Positions 27,432 through 37,271 are shown, counted from the stretch's first letter. The stretch: 64,000 bases of DNA from Dissulfuribacter thermophilus (GCF_001687335.1 NZ_MAGO01000006.1:62001-126000); one strand, 5' to 3'. Numbers and translations are program-made. The notes: generated by a model from the letters alone, not told the origin.

Positions 27432-28691
27432 ATGGAAAAGAAAAAACAGTGGCGTTTTGACACACGGGTGATACACGAAGCATTTAGGCCAGAGGAGTGG
27501 CAGGGGGCCACTCAACCCCCAATTTTTCAGACAGCTTCACATCTTCATCCAACTGCTGAAAGTTTGAGTGATACCTTTGGTGGAAAGAGCCAAGACCACA
27601 TATATATGCGCCTTACAAATCCCACCAATAGGGTCCTTGAGCAAAAGATCGCATCCCTTGAGGGCGGAAAGGCAGCAGTGGTCACAGGCTCAGGAATGGC
27701 AGCTATTACTACTTCCTGTATGGCCCTTTTGAGGGCAGGGGATGAGTTTGTAACTGGAAACTCCCTTTTCATGTCCACGTATCTATTGTTTTCCAATGTA
27801 TTCAAAAAGTATGGGATAACCCCAAGATTTGTGGAGCCAACAGATATAGATGCCATCTGTGGAGCCATAAACGACAAGACTAGATTCATTTATATCGAGA
27901 CCATTGGAAATCCCAAGATGGATGTGCCTGACATAAAGAAGATTGCAAAGGTGGCCCATGATCATGGGCTCCCGCTCCTGGTGGACAACACTCTGGCCAC
28001 CCCCTATCTGTGTCGCCCAATCGAACTTGGGGCAGACGTAGTCATCCACTCAACAACCAAGTACTTGACTGGACACGGTTGCGCCACAGGCGGGGTGGTA
28101 ATAGATGCTGGAACATTCGACTGGGAAAGTGGCCGTTTTTCTGATTTTAAGCCATTTGTTCATAGAAAGGGCCCCCTTGCCTACATAGATCGGGTATGGC
28201 GTGAGATCCACATAAACTTTGGGACCACCCAGGCACCATTTCACTCGTACCTCACGGCAATAGGGCTCGATACTCTGGTAGTGCGCATGGAACGTCATCT
28301 TAAAAACGCCATGAAGGTAGCGGAGTTTTTAAATGGGCACCCAGAGGTCAGGTGGGTAAGATATCCAGGACTTCCAGAGCACCCGTGTCATGAAGTGGCG
28401 AGAACTCAATTTGAAGATAAGGGCTTTGGGGCACTCATATCCTTTGGTCTAAAAGACCAGGATGCGTGTTTTAGATTCATTAACAACCTGAATATGATCT
28501 ATCACCTGGCAAATCTTGGAGACTGTAAAACCCTCGTCATCCATCCGTATTCCACACAGTATCTGTCGTTTCCTGAGGAGACGAGAAGGTATTTGTCCAT
28601 CACACCGGACCTCGTAAGGCTTTCTGTGGGGATAGAGGCTGTGGAAGACATCTTGGACGATATTGCCCAGGCCCTGGAGGGACTCACATAG
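27432..28691 (+). CDS. metY: O-acetylhomoserine sulfhydrylase
   Basis: This 419-residue PLP enzyme of the Cys/Met metabolism family condenses O-acetylhomoserine with sulfide to give homocysteine. The PLP lysine is in HSTTKYLTGHG near residue 210, and YMRLTNPTNRVLEQKIASLEGG and the GSGMAAIT cofactor loop are intact. The length and the internal insertion around GPLAYIDRVWREIHINFG favour MetY over the shorter gamma-synthases. An AAGGAGAGC precedes the ATG. It is followed after 3 bp by metX, which makes its substrate. No SAM riboswitch is recognisable upstream. Confidence 0.92.
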   Translation: MEKKKQWRFDTRVIHEAFRPEEWQGATQPPIFQTASHLHPTAESLSDTFGGKSQDHIYMRLTNPTNRVLEQKIASLEGGKAAVVTGSGMAAITTSCMALLRAGDEFVTGNSLFMSTYLLFSNVFKKYGITPRFVEPTDIDAICGAINDKTRFIYIETIGNPKMDVPDIKKIAKVAHDHGLPLLVDNTLATPYLCRPIELGADVVIHSTTKYLTGHGCATGGVVIDAGTFDWESGRFSDFKPFVHRKGPLAYIDRVWREIHINFGTTQAPFHSYLTAIGLDTLVVRMERHLKNAMKVAEFLNGHPEVRWVRYPGLPEHPCHEVARTQFEDKGFGALISFGLKDQDACFRFINNLNMIYHLANLGDCKTLVIHPYSTQYLSFPEETRRYLSITPDLVRLSVGIEAVEDILDDIAQALEGLT

Positions 28692-28694
28692 ACC

Positions 28695-29867
28695 ATGAGT
28701 GAGTATGTAGTCAAAGGCTCAGAAAAAGGCTCTGTGGGACTAGTTGAAAAGAGGTATTTTACCTTTGCACAACCCCCAGACCTCATGACCCTGGATTGTG
28801 GAGCAAAGTTTGGGCCCATCACCATTGCATATGAGACCCTTGGAACTCTTAACCCAGATAGGTCCAATGCCATTTTGGTGTTACATGCCCTTTCTGGGGA
28901 CTCGCATGTAGCAGGCTACTATTCTTACGACGACCCTAAACCTGGCTGGTGGGATATCATGGTTGGGCCAGGAAAGGCCATTGACACCAATAAGTATTTT
29001 GTCATCTGTTCCAACATCCTGGGCGGATGCATGGGAAGCACTGGGCCTTCCAGTATTAATCCAGCAACTGGCCGACCCTATGCCATGGATTTCCCTGTGG
29101 TCACTATTGGCGACATGGTAAGGGCACAAAAGGCACTCATTGATTACCTTGGAATCCCAAAGCTACTTGCAGTAATCGGTGGTTCTCTTGGAGGAATGCA
29201 GGTCCTTGAGTGGACGCTCCTCTATCCAAATATGATGAAGGCAGCCATAGCCCTTGCCACTACGGCAAGGCATTCAGCCTTGGCCATTGCCTTTAACGAG
29301 GTGGCGCGCCAGGCCATTATGGCAGACTCCAATTGGAATGGAGGAAACTACTATGATGGCGATGCCAAACCCGATGTTGGGCTTGCGGTTGCGCGCATGA
29401 TAGGTCACATCACGTATCTTTCTGATGAGGCCATGAGGCGTAAGTTCGGAAGGCGCCTTCAGGATAAAAGCGATTTTTCCTTTAACTTCGATGTGGATTT
29501 TCAGGTAGAAAGTTATTTGAGGTATCAGGGTAGAAAATTTGTCGAGAGGTTTGATGCAAATTCATTTCTGTATATCACAAAGGCAGCAGACTACTTTGAT
29601 GTGGCTCGGGAACACGGGCAGGGCTCTCTTGTAAAGGCCTTTTCCAAGGCCAGGGCGAAGTTTTTGGTGGTGTCTTTTTCTTCTGACTGGTTGTATCCCA
29701 CCTACCAGTCAAAAGAACTTGTGAAGGCTATGAAGAAAAACTGCCTTGATGTGAGCTTCTGTGAGATAGACGCAGAATGGGGCCATGATGCATTTTTATT
29801 GCCTAATGAGAGGCTATTTTCACTAATAAGTGGGTTTTTAGACCATGCAAGCCATGAGATCAACTAG
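28695..29867 (+). CDS. metX: Homoserine O-acetyltransferase
   Basis: This 390-residue alpha/beta hydrolase-fold acyltransferase activates homoserine with acetyl-CoA. The nucleophile elbow GGSLGGMQVLEW lies near residue 155 and the catalytic Asp and His are in FSSDWLYP and EWGHDAFLLP. It lies 3 bp after metY and overlaps metW by 23 bp, the classical metXW arrangement. Some MetX enzymes prefer succinyl-CoA; the MetY partner favours acetyl transfer here. Confidence 0.94.
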   Translation: MSEYVVKGSEKGSVGLVEKRYFTFAQPPDLMTLDCGAKFGPITIAYETLGTLNPDRSNAILVLHALSGDSHVAGYYSYDDPKPGWWDIMVGPGKAIDTNKYFVICSNILGGCMGSTGPSSINPATGRPYAMDFPVVTIGDMVRAQKALIDYLGIPKLLAVIGGSLGGMQVLEWTLLYPNMMKAAIALATTARHSALAIAFNEVARQAIMADSNWNGGNYYDGDAKPDVGLAVARMIGHITYLSDEAMRRKFGRRLQDKSDFSFNFDVDFQVESYLRYQGRKFVERFDANSFLYITKAADYFDVAREHGQGSLVKAFSKARAKFLVVSFSSDWLYPTYQSKELVKAMKKNCLDVSFCEIDAEWGHDAFLLPNERLFSLISGFLDHASHEIN

Positions 29868-30495
29868 TTCAGGAAATATAAACGGCGATGCCAAGGATCT
29901 TCGCTTTGATCTTAAGATCATCGCCTCGTGGGTAGAGCCGAGGAGCAGTGTGATCGATCTTGGCTGCGGCCGTGGTGAACTCTTAAAATATCTGAAAGAC
30001 GTTAAAGAAGTTAGGGGCACAGGTATTGAACAGGACGAGGACGAGGTGGCGATCTGCATAGAAAAGGGGCTCTCAGTGCTCCAGGGCGATTTAAATGAAG
30101 AGGTCCTGGATTATCCGGACCATGCTTTTGATTATGTCATCTTGAGCCAGACCCTTCAGCAGGTCTACAGGCCAATGGAACTCATAAAGGAACTCCTTCG
30201 CATTGGTAAACACGTGATTGTGAGCTTCCCAAATTTTAGCCACTGGTCCATAAGGATGCAGGTACTTTTTACAGGCTATGCCCCAAAAAATAAGCTCCTA
30301 CCCTATGATTGGTTTGATACCCCCAATATTAGAGTGATTACCATCAAGGACTTTAGAAAGTTCGTAAAAGATGTGGGCTTTAGGGTCATTAAAGAGGCAG
30401 CCATAAATACTCACCACGAAGAGAGATATGGGAAAATAATCAACTTCCTACCTAACCTAAGGGCGACATACGGTATTTTTATGATTGGGAAGTAA
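29845..30495 (+). CDS. metW: Methionine biosynthesis protein MetW
   Basis: This 216-residue methyltransferase-like protein has the SAM-site sequence VIDLGCGRGELLKYL and the family-typical FPNFSHWSIRMQVLFTGYAP and YDWFDTPNIRVIT. MetW pairs with MetX and is required for full homoserine acyltransferase activity in several proteobacteria. It overlaps the metX end by 23 bp, consistent with a complex made from coupled translation. The ATG at 29845 is used; an in-frame alternative three codons on would change little. Confidence 0.93.
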   Translation: MQAMRSTSSGNINGDAKDLRFDLKIIASWVEPRSSVIDLGCGRGELLKYLKDVKEVRGTGIEQDEDEVAICIEKGLSVLQGDLNEEVLDYPDHAFDYVILSQTLQQVYRPMELIKELLRIGKHVIVSFPNFSHWSIRMQVLFTGYAPKNKLLPYDWFDTPNIRVITIKDFRKFVKDVGFRVIKEAAINTHHEERYGKIINFLPNLRATYGIFMIGK

Positions 30496-30510
30496 AAAGG
30501 AGCAGATGCA

Positions 30511-31512
30511 ATGAGAGATGAAGATCGCGCAATTGAGGATCAATCCCTTAGTAGTGGCAAAGAGGCAGTGAACTGCTATGGAAGGCTTTCTGGGATAGTT
30601 AAAGACCTTGTGTCATCATGGGATAATACGCATCCATGGAAACACGGTGGCGCCATCCCTATGCCATCGCAAGAGGCGGTGATAAGGATCATACACAGGG
30701 GAAGGCGCATCCTTTTTCCAGGGTATTTCACCCAGGCAAATATTAATGTGGAAAACCTCGAATACTATATTGGGCAAGAGACTTGTCAGCTTTTTGAAGA
30801 ACTTTCAGAACAGATCGATCTTGCGTTCAAATACCAGGCGCTCTCTCTTGGTGCTGGCGTAAGTTCTTCCATACCTGATAGCCGGGAGCTAACCCTACGA
30901 TTTCTAGAGAAACTCCCCTCCATAAAGGCAGTGCTCATGACCGATGTGGAAGCTGCAATGATGGGAGATCCTGCGGCAAAGAGTGAGAGTGAAGTCATCT
31001 TTAGCTATCCAGGGTTTATGGCAATCAGCATTTACAGGATGGCTCACATACTCTATCAGCTTAAAGTGCCTTTTATCCCCCGCATCATGACAGAGCATGC
31101 CCATAGTCTCACAGGAATAGACATCCACCCAGGGGCCACTATAGGAGAGAGTTTCTTTATAGATCACGGTACAGGAGTGGTGATAGGTGAGACAACATGG
31201 ATTGGAAAAAGGGTCAGGATCTATCAAGGCGTAACTCTTGGGGCTCTATCTCTTCCAAAAGAGGCAGTTCCAGAGTTGAGATATAAAAAAAGGCACCCCA
31301 CTGTAGAGGACGATGTTATCATATATTCAAATACAACAATCCTGGGAGGGGACACAGTCATCGGTGCACGCTCTGTGATAGGTGGAAATATTTGGATCAC
31401 TGAAAGCGTGCCTCCTGACACAAGGGTGCTATTGAAGCGGCCAGAACTCATATACATGGGAAAAGGCAGCAAAGGGGCAAAAAACAAAAAAGATGCGGAG
31501 ATGATAAAATGA
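30511..31512 (+). CDS. cysE: Serine O-acetyltransferase
   Basis: CysE acetylates serine for cysteine synthesis. The protein has 333 residues, longer than E. coli CysE because of an N-terminal helical extension. The left-handed hexapeptide domain starts near residue 195: [33 protein letters not shown] in two successive stretches, then [18 protein letters not shown]. The catalytic His in the IDHGTG loop is present. An AAGGAG precedes the ATG, and the stop overlaps cysK by 4 bp, fitting the cysteine synthase pair. Confidence 0.92.
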   Translation: MRDEDRAIEDQSLSSGKEAVNCYGRLSGIVKDLVSSWDNTHPWKHGGAIPMPSQEAVIRIIHRGRRILFPGYFTQANINVENLEYYIGQETCQLFEELSEQIDLAFKYQALSLGAGVSSSIPDSRELTLRFLEKLPSIKAVLMTDVEAAMMGDPAAKSESEVIFSYPGFMAISIYRMAHILYQLKVPFIPRIMTEHAHSLTGIDIHPGATIGESFFIDHGTGVVIGETTWIGKRVRIYQGVTLGALSLPKEAVPELRYKKRHPTVEDDVIIYSNTTILGGDTVIGARSVIGGNIWITESVPPDTRVLLKRPELIYMGKGSKGAKNKKDAEMIK

Positions 31513-32438
31513 CTATACAAATACCATATGTTACTGAAACTATTGGAAAAACTCCACTAGTGAAGCTGAGGCGTTTGGCTGATGGAATGGTTGAATGCCA
31601 TTTATTTGCAAAGCTTGAATCGTTCAATCCAGCATCCAGTGTTAAGGACAGGATTGGGCTCGCCATGATAAGAGCTGCTGAGGAACAGGGGCTCATTGGC
31701 CCAGGGGCAACCATTGTGGAGTCAACCAGTGGTAACACAGGGATTGCCCTTGCCTGGGTCTGTGCTGCCAGAGGATACAGGCTCATCTTGACCATGCCTG
31801 AGACCATGAGTTTGGAGCGCCGCGCCATGCTAAAACACATAGGAGCAGAGCTCGTACTCACGCCAGGAGAATTGGGCATGAAAGGGGCTATCAATAAGGC
31901 AAAGGAACTTGCAGAGGAAATAAAAGGCGCCTATATGCCTGATCAATTTTCAAATCCTGCGAATCCAGAGATTCACAGAAGGACAACGGCAGAGGAGATA
32001 TGGCGAGATACCCAGGGTAAAATTGATATCTTTGTTGCTGGAGTAGGCACTGGAGGCACCATCACAGGGGTATCAGAGGTATTGAAGGCCAGAAGGCCAT
32101 CCATAAAGGTGGTGGCAGTTGAGCCCAAAGAGTCCCCTGTTCTTTCAGGTGGTAAGCCTGGGCCACACAAGATTCAGGGCATAGGTGCAGGGTTCGTTCC
32201 ACCTATATTGAATACATCCATAATTGACGAAGTCTTTTGTGTTAGCAGTGATGAAGCCATTCATACAGCACGGATGCTTGCCCGAAAGGAGGGTATACCC
32301 TGTGGCATATCGTCAGGGGCCGCATGTTATGCAGCGCTTCAAGTTGCAAAGCGGCCTGAGAATGCAGGAAAAGTAATAGTATTTATCCTGCCGGACACAG
32401 GAGAACGGTATCTTAGTACGGATTTGTTTGAAAAATAG
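31509..32438 (+). CDS. cysK: Cysteine synthase
   Basis: This 309-residue PLP enzyme makes cysteine from O-acetylserine and sulfide. The PLP lysine is in [11 protein letters not shown] near residue 45, the substrate loop is [12 protein letters not shown], the phosphate loop [11 protein letters not shown] and the C-terminal part GISSGAAC. All match CysK, and linkage to cysE supports it. It ends the met-cys run; about 75 bp later the TPP riboswitch begins. Confidence 0.94.
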   Translation: MTIQIPYVTETIGKTPLVKLRRLADGMVECHLFAKLESFNPASSVKDRIGLAMIRAAEEQGLIGPGATIVESTSGNTGIALAWVCAARGYRLILTMPETMSLERRAMLKHIGAELVLTPGELGMKGAINKAKELAEEIKGAYMPDQFSNPANPEIHRRTTAEEIWRDTQGKIDIFVAGVGTGGTITGVSEVLKARRPSIKVVAVEPKESPVLSGGKPGPHKIQGIGAGFVPPILNTSIIDEVFCVSSDEAIHTARMLARKEGIPCGISSGAACYAALQVAKRPENAGKVIVFILPDTGERYLSTDLFEK

Positions 32439-32512
32439 TAGAAGATAGGACCCAGGATGCCTGATCTTCCTGCTTGACTTGTACCCCACTATGGGGTTAA
32501 CTCAACTATGAT

Positions 32513-32618
32513 GGCGCCCTAGGGGAGTGTTACGACACTGAGAGCCCTGGCCCCTTACATGAGGCTAGGGGACCCTTTGAACCTGATCCGGGTAATGCCG
32601 GCGTAGGGAAGTGGCGCG
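32513..32618 (+). promoter_or_regulatory. TPP riboswitch (THI element)
   Basis: The conserved cores are clear: CTGAGAG with its flanks in the first half and ACCCTTTGAACCTGATC followed by CGGGTAATGCCGGCGTAGGGAA in the second. The closing stem pairs GCGCC (32514-32518) with GGCGC (32613-32617). It is followed by a small stem (32623-32645) and a terminator, and then thiFSGHE, so it should stop transcription when thiamine pyrophosphate is high. Confidence 0.97.
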
Positions 32619-32646
32619 ACTCACCGAAAGTCTTTTGACTTTTGGG

Positions 32647-32673
32647 AAGGCCGCGCTCAAAGCGGCCTTTTTT
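32647..32673 (+). terminator. Riboswitch-controlled intrinsic terminator
   Basis: AAGGCCGC/GCGGCCTT form an 8-bp stem with a 7-nt loop followed by TTTTTT. It lies directly between the TPP aptamer and thiF, as expected for the expression platform. Confidence 0.92.
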
Positions 32674-32731
32674 GATGGTAGCACTCCTCCTTTGCCCGCC
32701 AAATTTTATGTTATTTATGAGCAATTTAAAG

Positions 32732-33535
32732 ATGAAGATCTTCCTAAACGAAAGGCCCCTTGAAGTCGATGAAGGGACAAGCCTCTATAGGCTAAGGGAC
32801 AGGTTTGATCCCTCAGCCGATGTCTTAATAGTAGACGGTTATCCCGTTACAGATGACGTGATCTTAAAAGAGGGAAACCGTGTGGTTCTCATTAAGAAAG
32901 GACGAATGCCATCTAAAGAGGAATTTCATGCCCTCTTGACTGCAAGACACACCCCTGGTGTCCATGAAAAGGTAAAGCGTGCTACAGTTGGAATTGCAGG
33001 TCTTGGTGGCCTTGGCTCAATGGTGGCAGTGGCCCTTGCAAGGACTGGTGTTGGACGACTCATCCTTGTGGATTATGACGTTGTGGAGCCTTCGAACCTA
33101 AACAGGCAGTATTATTTTATTGATCAGATTGGAATGCCAAAGACCGAGGCATTGACTGAGACCATAAAAAGGATAAATCCCGTCATTGACATAGAGGCGC
33201 ACAATATAAAGATTAATAAAGAAAATGTTTCCACTCTTTTTGATGGGGTGGATGTCATGGTTGAGGCCCTTGATAGGGCAGAGGAAAAGGCCATGCTCAC
33301 AGAGTGCTTTTTGAAGATGTTTCCGGGGATTCCATTGGTGGCTGCTTCCGGGCTTGCTGGTTACGGACCGGCAAATCAGATAGTTACAAAGGCCGTGATG
33401 AAAGGGCTATATGTGTGTGGAGATTTTGAGAGTGAGGCAATGCCCAGCCAAGGGCTCATGGCACCACGAGTAGGCGTGTGCGCCCATCATCAGGCAAATG
33501 CAGTGCTCAGGCTCCTCTTGGGACAGGAACCTTAG
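32732..33535 (+). CDS. thiF: ThiS adenylyltransferase ThiF with N-terminal ThiS-like domain
   Basis: ThiF activates the C-terminus of the sulfur carrier ThiS. The 267 residues consist of a ThiS-like beta-grasp domain (MKIFLNERPLEVDEG to about residue 60, without the C-terminal Gly-Gly) and an E1-like ATP domain with GIAGLGGLGSMVAVALAR and DYDVVEPSNLNRQYY. The start is uncertain: earlier in-frame codons reach into the terminator, so the ATG at 32732, where the beta-grasp homology begins, is preferred; no clear ribosome binding site is seen. The fused type is known in anaerobes and the separate ThiS follows. Confidence 0.88.
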   Translation: MKIFLNERPLEVDEGTSLYRLRDRFDPSADVLIVDGYPVTDDVILKEGNRVVLIKKGRMPSKEEFHALLTARHTPGVHEKVKRATVGIAGLGGLGSMVAVALARTGVGRLILVDYDVVEPSNLNRQYYFIDQIGMPKTEALTETIKRINPVIDIEAHNIKINKENVSTLFDGVDVMVEALDRAEEKAMLTECFLKMFPGIPLVAASGLAGYGPANQIVTKAVMKGLYVCGDFESEAMPSQGLMAPRVGVCAHHQANAVLRLLLGQEP

Positions 33536-33559
33536 GGGCTTCTTTTAAAGGGAAAAGCC

Positions 33560-33760
33560 ATGAAGGTCAAGATAAACGGAAAAGAACAAGAAATCGCAGA
33601 AATAAGTACAGTAAAGGATCTCTTGGATCAACTTGGGTTAGATTGCTCAAGGGTTGCAGTGGAACTCAATTACAAGATCCTAGAGAGAGATAAGTTTGAA
33701 TCCACAGAGCTCTCTGAGGGTGATGTGGTAGAAATAGTAAGATTCGTGGGCGGGGGCTAA
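33560..33760 (+). CDS. thiS: Sulfur carrier protein ThiS
   Basis: This 66-residue ubiquitin-like protein ends in VRFVGGG, the C-terminal glycine tail that becomes a thiocarboxylate and donates sulfur to the thiazole ring. MKVKINGKEQEI and LLDQLGLDCSRVAVELNYKI, read as two segments, are typical. It lies between thiF and thiG with 24-bp and 3-bp gaps. Confidence 0.95.
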   Translation: MKVKINGKEQEIAEISTVKDLLDQLGLDCSRVAVELNYKILERDKFESTELSEGDVVEIVRFVGGG

Positions 33761-33763
33761 AAA

Positions 33764-34552
33764 ATGGCAAATAAAACACAAGAAGATTATTTGGTAATAA
33801 ATGGCAGGCGCTTTAGGTCCCGCCTCATGGTGGGGACAGGCAAGTTTTCATCTCCTCAAGTGATGATGGAGGCAATAGAGGCCTCTGGGGCTGAAATCGT
33901 TACAGTTGCTCTAAGGCGCGTGGAACTGAACAATCCCGAGGACGACCTTTTGAAATACATCGATACTGAAAAGTACCTACTTTTACCCAACACAAGTGGT
34001 GCCAGAGACGCCCAAGAGGCAGTGAGGCTTGCTAGACTTACACGGGCCGCAGGATGTGAGCCCTGGGTTAAGCTAGAGGTCACTCCTGATCCCTATTATC
34101 TGCTTCCAGACCCTGTTGAGACCTTGAAGGCAGCGGAAATACTGGTAAAAGACGGGTTCACTGTTCTTCCCTACATAAATGCAGATCCAGTGCTTGCAAA
34201 GAGGCTCCAGGATATAGGCACAGCTACTGTCATGCCCCTTGGTGCCCCAATTGGGACCAACAGGGGCATCAGGACCAAGGAACAGATAGAGATCATTATT
34301 GAGCAGGCAACAGTGCCAGTAGTGGTGGATGCAGGCCTTGGTGCGCCGTCTCATGCAGCTGAGGCCATGGAGATGGGGGCTGATGCCGTGCTTGTAAATA
34401 CTGCCCTTGCAGTAACTCCAAACCCAAAACTCATGGCAGGGGCATTTAAAAAGGCGGTTGAGGCTGGAAGAGAGGCCTTTTTAGCTGGTATTCCAGAAAA
34501 AAGCCTAAAAGCCCAGGCCTCGAGTCCACTCACTGGCTTTTTAAGGGAATGA
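33764..34552 (+). CDS. thiG: Thiazole synthase ThiG
   Basis: This 262-residue TIM-barrel enzyme joins ThiS thiocarboxylate, deoxyxylulose phosphate and dehydroglycine to form the thiazole. Family segments are [33 protein letters not shown] and [20 protein letters not shown]; the Schiff-base lysine lies in the region WVKLEVTPD. It follows thiS after 3 bp and is completely typical. Confidence 0.96.
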   Translation: MANKTQEDYLVINGRRFRSRLMVGTGKFSSPQVMMEAIEASGAEIVTVALRRVELNNPEDDLLKYIDTEKYLLLPNTSGARDAQEAVRLARLTRAAGCEPWVKLEVTPDPYYLLPDPVETLKAAEILVKDGFTVLPYINADPVLAKRLQDIGTATVMPLGAPIGTNRGIRTKEQIEIIIEQATVPVVVDAGLGAPSHAAEAMEMGADAVLVNTALAVTPNPKLMAGAFKKAVEAGREAFLAGIPEKSLKAQASSPLTGFLRE

Positions 34553-34578
34553 TCTAAGTTTATTATTGAGGGAATGAT

Positions 34579-35694
34579 GTGAGTTTCTTAGAAGTTATAA
34601 AAGAGTTTCATCCAAAGGATGTGGCGCAGGCCATTGAGGCCAAGGGTCCCGAGGATGTGGAGCATGCCCTTGGGGCAAAGAGGCTTAGCCTAGACGATTT
34701 TATGGCGCTTCTTTCCCCTTGTGCTGAGGCATATTTGGAAGAGATGGCCCAAAAGGCCCATGCGATTACTGTAAAGAGGTTTGGAAAGACCATATTGCTC
34801 TATGCTCCACTTTATATCTCAAATGAATGCTCTAACTCATGTAGTTACTGCGGTTTTAACGTCACAAACAAGATCCCAAGAAAGACCCTTACTCTAGATG
34901 AGATAGAAGAAGAGGCAAAGGTCTTACACAATCAGGGCTTTAGGCACGTACTTTTACTTACAGGAGAGGCGCCCAGCCGGTGTGGACTCGACTATATTGA
35001 GGCTGCCATTAGGCGCATAAGGCCACTTTTTAGCTCAATTGCAGTGGAGATATACCCCCTTGATGAGGCTGGATACAGGCGGCTAATCAATGCAGGGGTA
35101 GACGGGCTCACAGTGTACCAAGAGACCTATGACAAAGATCTCTATTTGAACCTTCATCCAAGGGGCAAGAAAAGGGACTATGTGTGGCGGCTCCTCACCC
35201 CGGAAAGAGGGGGAAGGGCAGGTATGAGGCGAATAGGTATAGGTGCGCTCTTGGGGCTCAGTGATTTTCGAGTTGATGGTTTTTACACAGGGCTTCATGC
35301 AATGTATCTTCAAAAACACTTTTGGCGCACCCAGGTCACTGTGTCTTTTCCCAGGATAAGACCAGCAGAAGGTGGTTTTAGGCCACTAAGCCCGGTTACG
35401 GACAAGAATCTCGTGCAACTCATATGTGCCATGCGCCTTTTGATACACGATGCAGGCCTTGTGCTATCTACGCGTGAGAGCGCAGAGCTTAGAAACAACC
35501 TTCTGCCACTGGGCATTACACAGATGAGTGCTGGGTCATGCACTGCCCCAGGAGGCTATTCTCATAAGGCAGATACAGCTGGCCAGTTTGAGATCCACGA
35601 CACCCGAACTCCTGAGGATGTGTTCTCCTACATTCGTTCAAGGGGCTATGACCCTGTTTGGAAAGACTGGGATACGGCCTTTTTGAGCAAGTAA
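34579..35694 (+). CDS. thiH: Dehydroglycine synthase ThiH (tyrosine lyase)
   Basis: This 371-residue radical SAM enzyme cleaves tyrosine to give dehydroglycine for ThiG. The cluster motif CSNSCSYCGF lies near residue 90, followed by LLLTGEAPS and VYQETYDKDLY. The start is GTG at 34579. Just before it, GGGAATGAT followed by AGTTT appears twice (about 34545 and 34570), a small duplication around the start. Use of ThiH rather than ThiO fits an anaerobe. Confidence 0.96.
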   Translation: MSFLEVIKEFHPKDVAQAIEAKGPEDVEHALGAKRLSLDDFMALLSPCAEAYLEEMAQKAHAITVKRFGKTILLYAPLYISNECSNSCSYCGFNVTNKIPRKTLTLDEIEEEAKVLHNQGFRHVLLLTGEAPSRCGLDYIEAAIRRIRPLFSSIAVEIYPLDEAGYRRLINAGVDGLTVYQETYDKDLYLNLHPRGKKRDYVWRLLTPERGGRAGMRRIGIGALLGLSDFRVDGFYTGLHAMYLQKHFWRTQVTVSFPRIRPAEGGFRPLSPVTDKNLVQLICAMRLLIHDAGLVLSTRESAELRNNLLPLGITQMSAGSCTAPGGYSHKADTAGQFEIHDTRTPEDVFSYIRSRGYDPVWKDWDTAFLSK

Positions 35695-35699
35695 TAGAT

Positions 35700-36347
35700 A
35701 TGGGTCTACAAAACGATTTTCTCTCCAGTCTCTCTGTCTACCTCATTACCAATAGATATGCCTTACCGCCTGGAAAGGACCTTATAGACACCTTAGAAGA
35801 GGCTCTAAAGGGAGGGGTAAGGGCCGTTCAACTTAGGGAAAAAGATCTCTCTTCCAAGGAGCTTTTTGAACTTGCAAGGCGAGTGAGGGATCTTACTGCC
35901 CACTACAAGGCCCTTTTGTTCATAAACGACAGGGTGGATGTTGCCATGGCGGTTGGAGCAGATGGAGTTCATCTTGGAGGCCATTCCATGCCTGTTGGAG
36001 TAGTGAGGGAGATGGTCGGAAGAGATCTGCTCATCGGAGCATCTACCCACTCTATTGACGAATTGGACGTTGCAAGGGCGGGTGGAGCCGACTTTGTAAC
36101 ATTTGGTCCAGTGTACTTTACTCCATCTAAGGCCCCATATGGCGACCCAGTTGGTGTTGAGGCCTTGAGGGAGGCCTGCAACCACGCAGAGGGTTTTCCA
36201 GTCCTGGCCCTTGGGGGAATAGTTCAAGACAGAGTTAAAGAGGTGATTTCGGCTGGAGCAAAGGGGGTAGGGGTGATTTCTGCCATCATCTCTGCTGCCA
36301 ATCCCAGGAGTGCTGCAGAGTCATTTTTAAAGAGAATCTATGGTTGA
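35700..36347 (+). CDS. thiE: Thiamine-phosphate synthase
   Basis: This 215-residue TIM-barrel enzyme joins the thiazole phosphate and pyrimidine pyrophosphate to thiamine phosphate. VRAVQLREKDLSSKEL, FINDRVDVAMAVGADGVHLG (as consecutive parts), GASTHSIDEL and FGPVYFTPSKAPYGDP are diagnostic. The ATG at 35700 lies 6 bp after the thiH stop; a longer frame would overlap thiH without homology. No pyrimidine gene (thiC, thiD) is in this operon. Confidence 0.94.
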   Translation: MGLQNDFLSSLSVYLITNRYALPPGKDLIDTLEEALKGGVRAVQLREKDLSSKELFELARRVRDLTAHYKALLFINDRVDVAMAVGADGVHLGGHSMPVGVVREMVGRDLLIGASTHSIDELDVARAGGADFVTFGPVYFTPSKAPYGDPVGVEALREACNHAEGFPVLALGGIVQDRVKEVISAGAKGVGVISAIISAANPRSAAESFLKRIYG

Positions 36348-36455
36348 ATAACAGGACGTTTAGGTACCATTGGACCAGTGGACGGGCTGTGGGACCCCTG
36401 TGGGACAAGGCCTCACTAGACGGACATGCTCCGCTTGGCCGACCCTAATTTTTTT

Positions 36456-36500
36456 AGTTTTGAGTTTTGAGTGTTGAGTTTTGAGTTGAAGGAAGAAAAA
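36456..36500 (+). repeat. Dispersed heptad-rich repeat (after thiE)
   Basis: Tandem TTGAGTT/TTGAGTG heptamers followed by GTTGAAGGAAGAAAAA, plus strand, about 110 bp after thiE. Confidence 0.9.
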
Positions 36501-36917
36501 CGTGGTAAAGGTCGGCCTACAGGGCGGTTCCTTAAGGACTTTACCAACGACTTTGACGGAGTCCTGTTTTTGCCTTCTTTTTGCCGTGCAGTATTTAGGT
36601 TCTACGATTACCCTCAAAGATTTTCCTGGTCATCCTAAAACTACAGTGTAGACCTTAGAACATAGAACTTTAACTTTCATGACGAACAAAAAGGAAGTGG
36701 GGACAAACTGGCTAATTTCATGAGTAAGGATAGCGGTTTTGGGTACGAGTTTTGATGCAGGCAAAGGCGGGGGCGCATCCAATAAGGAACGATTTGGTCG
36801 AGCTCCGAAGCGCGGAGCAAAACAGGCCCGAGGCCCGAAAGGGCCTGACATTTACCCAGCCCTGACACCATTGGTTTCTGTATTTCTCCCTATTCAATAG
36901 CAATGCCCCCAAATTAA

Positions 36918-37017
36918 AGTTTTGAGTGTTGAGTTTTGAGTTTTAAGTTGAAGGAATAGGGCTATTAAACGTTGCTTCCTCTAACTCAAAACTCATAACT
37001 CAAAACTCAACACTTTT
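36918..37017. repeat. Inverted pair of heptad-rich repeats
   Basis: A direct copy (36918-36957, ending GTTGAAGGAATAGG) and an inverted copy (36975-37017, starting TTCCTCTAACTC) face each other about 17 bp apart and could form a long imperfect hairpin. Confidence 0.85.
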
Positions 37018-37271
37018 AAATGGATGCCAGCTAGTCCGGCCAAGCGGAGCGCTGAGGAAAAAGTGAGACCATGTTCCGTTTGGAGCGCCCCCGCCATCCC
37101 CATCCCATCTCATTCGTTCTTGTAACGATACAGGAGGAAGGGTGCCAAAGCTATTATACCGCTTTGTTAAAATTGCTGTTTTTTATATGAAATATAAAGA
37201 GGAACAAAAGAGGGTGGCAGATTAGTTCGAGAAGAGGTAAATAGGGACAAGGAGAAGGTATTACACATCAC

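Larger units (their letters stand above)
36348..37271. other. Gene-free, repeat-rich intergenic region
   Basis: These 924 bp hold no supportable gene. They contain three copies of the dispersed heptad repeat (two direct, one inverted) and a near-perfect inverted pair GCTCCGCTTGGCCGAC (36428-36443) and GTCCGGCCAAGCGGAGC (37034-37050). Stable hairpins include CAGGCCC/GGGCCTG with an inner AGGCCC-GAAA-GGGCCT (about 36822-36848) and GCTCCG/CGGAGC just before. It could be a decayed mobile element or hold an unrecognised RNA; I find no transposase remnant and no known RNA. Confidence 0.5.

Noticed and set aside
36348-37271. Insertion sequence or transposon remnant
   Set aside because: Inverted ends exist, but no transposase fragment in any frame and no target-site duplication that I can identify.
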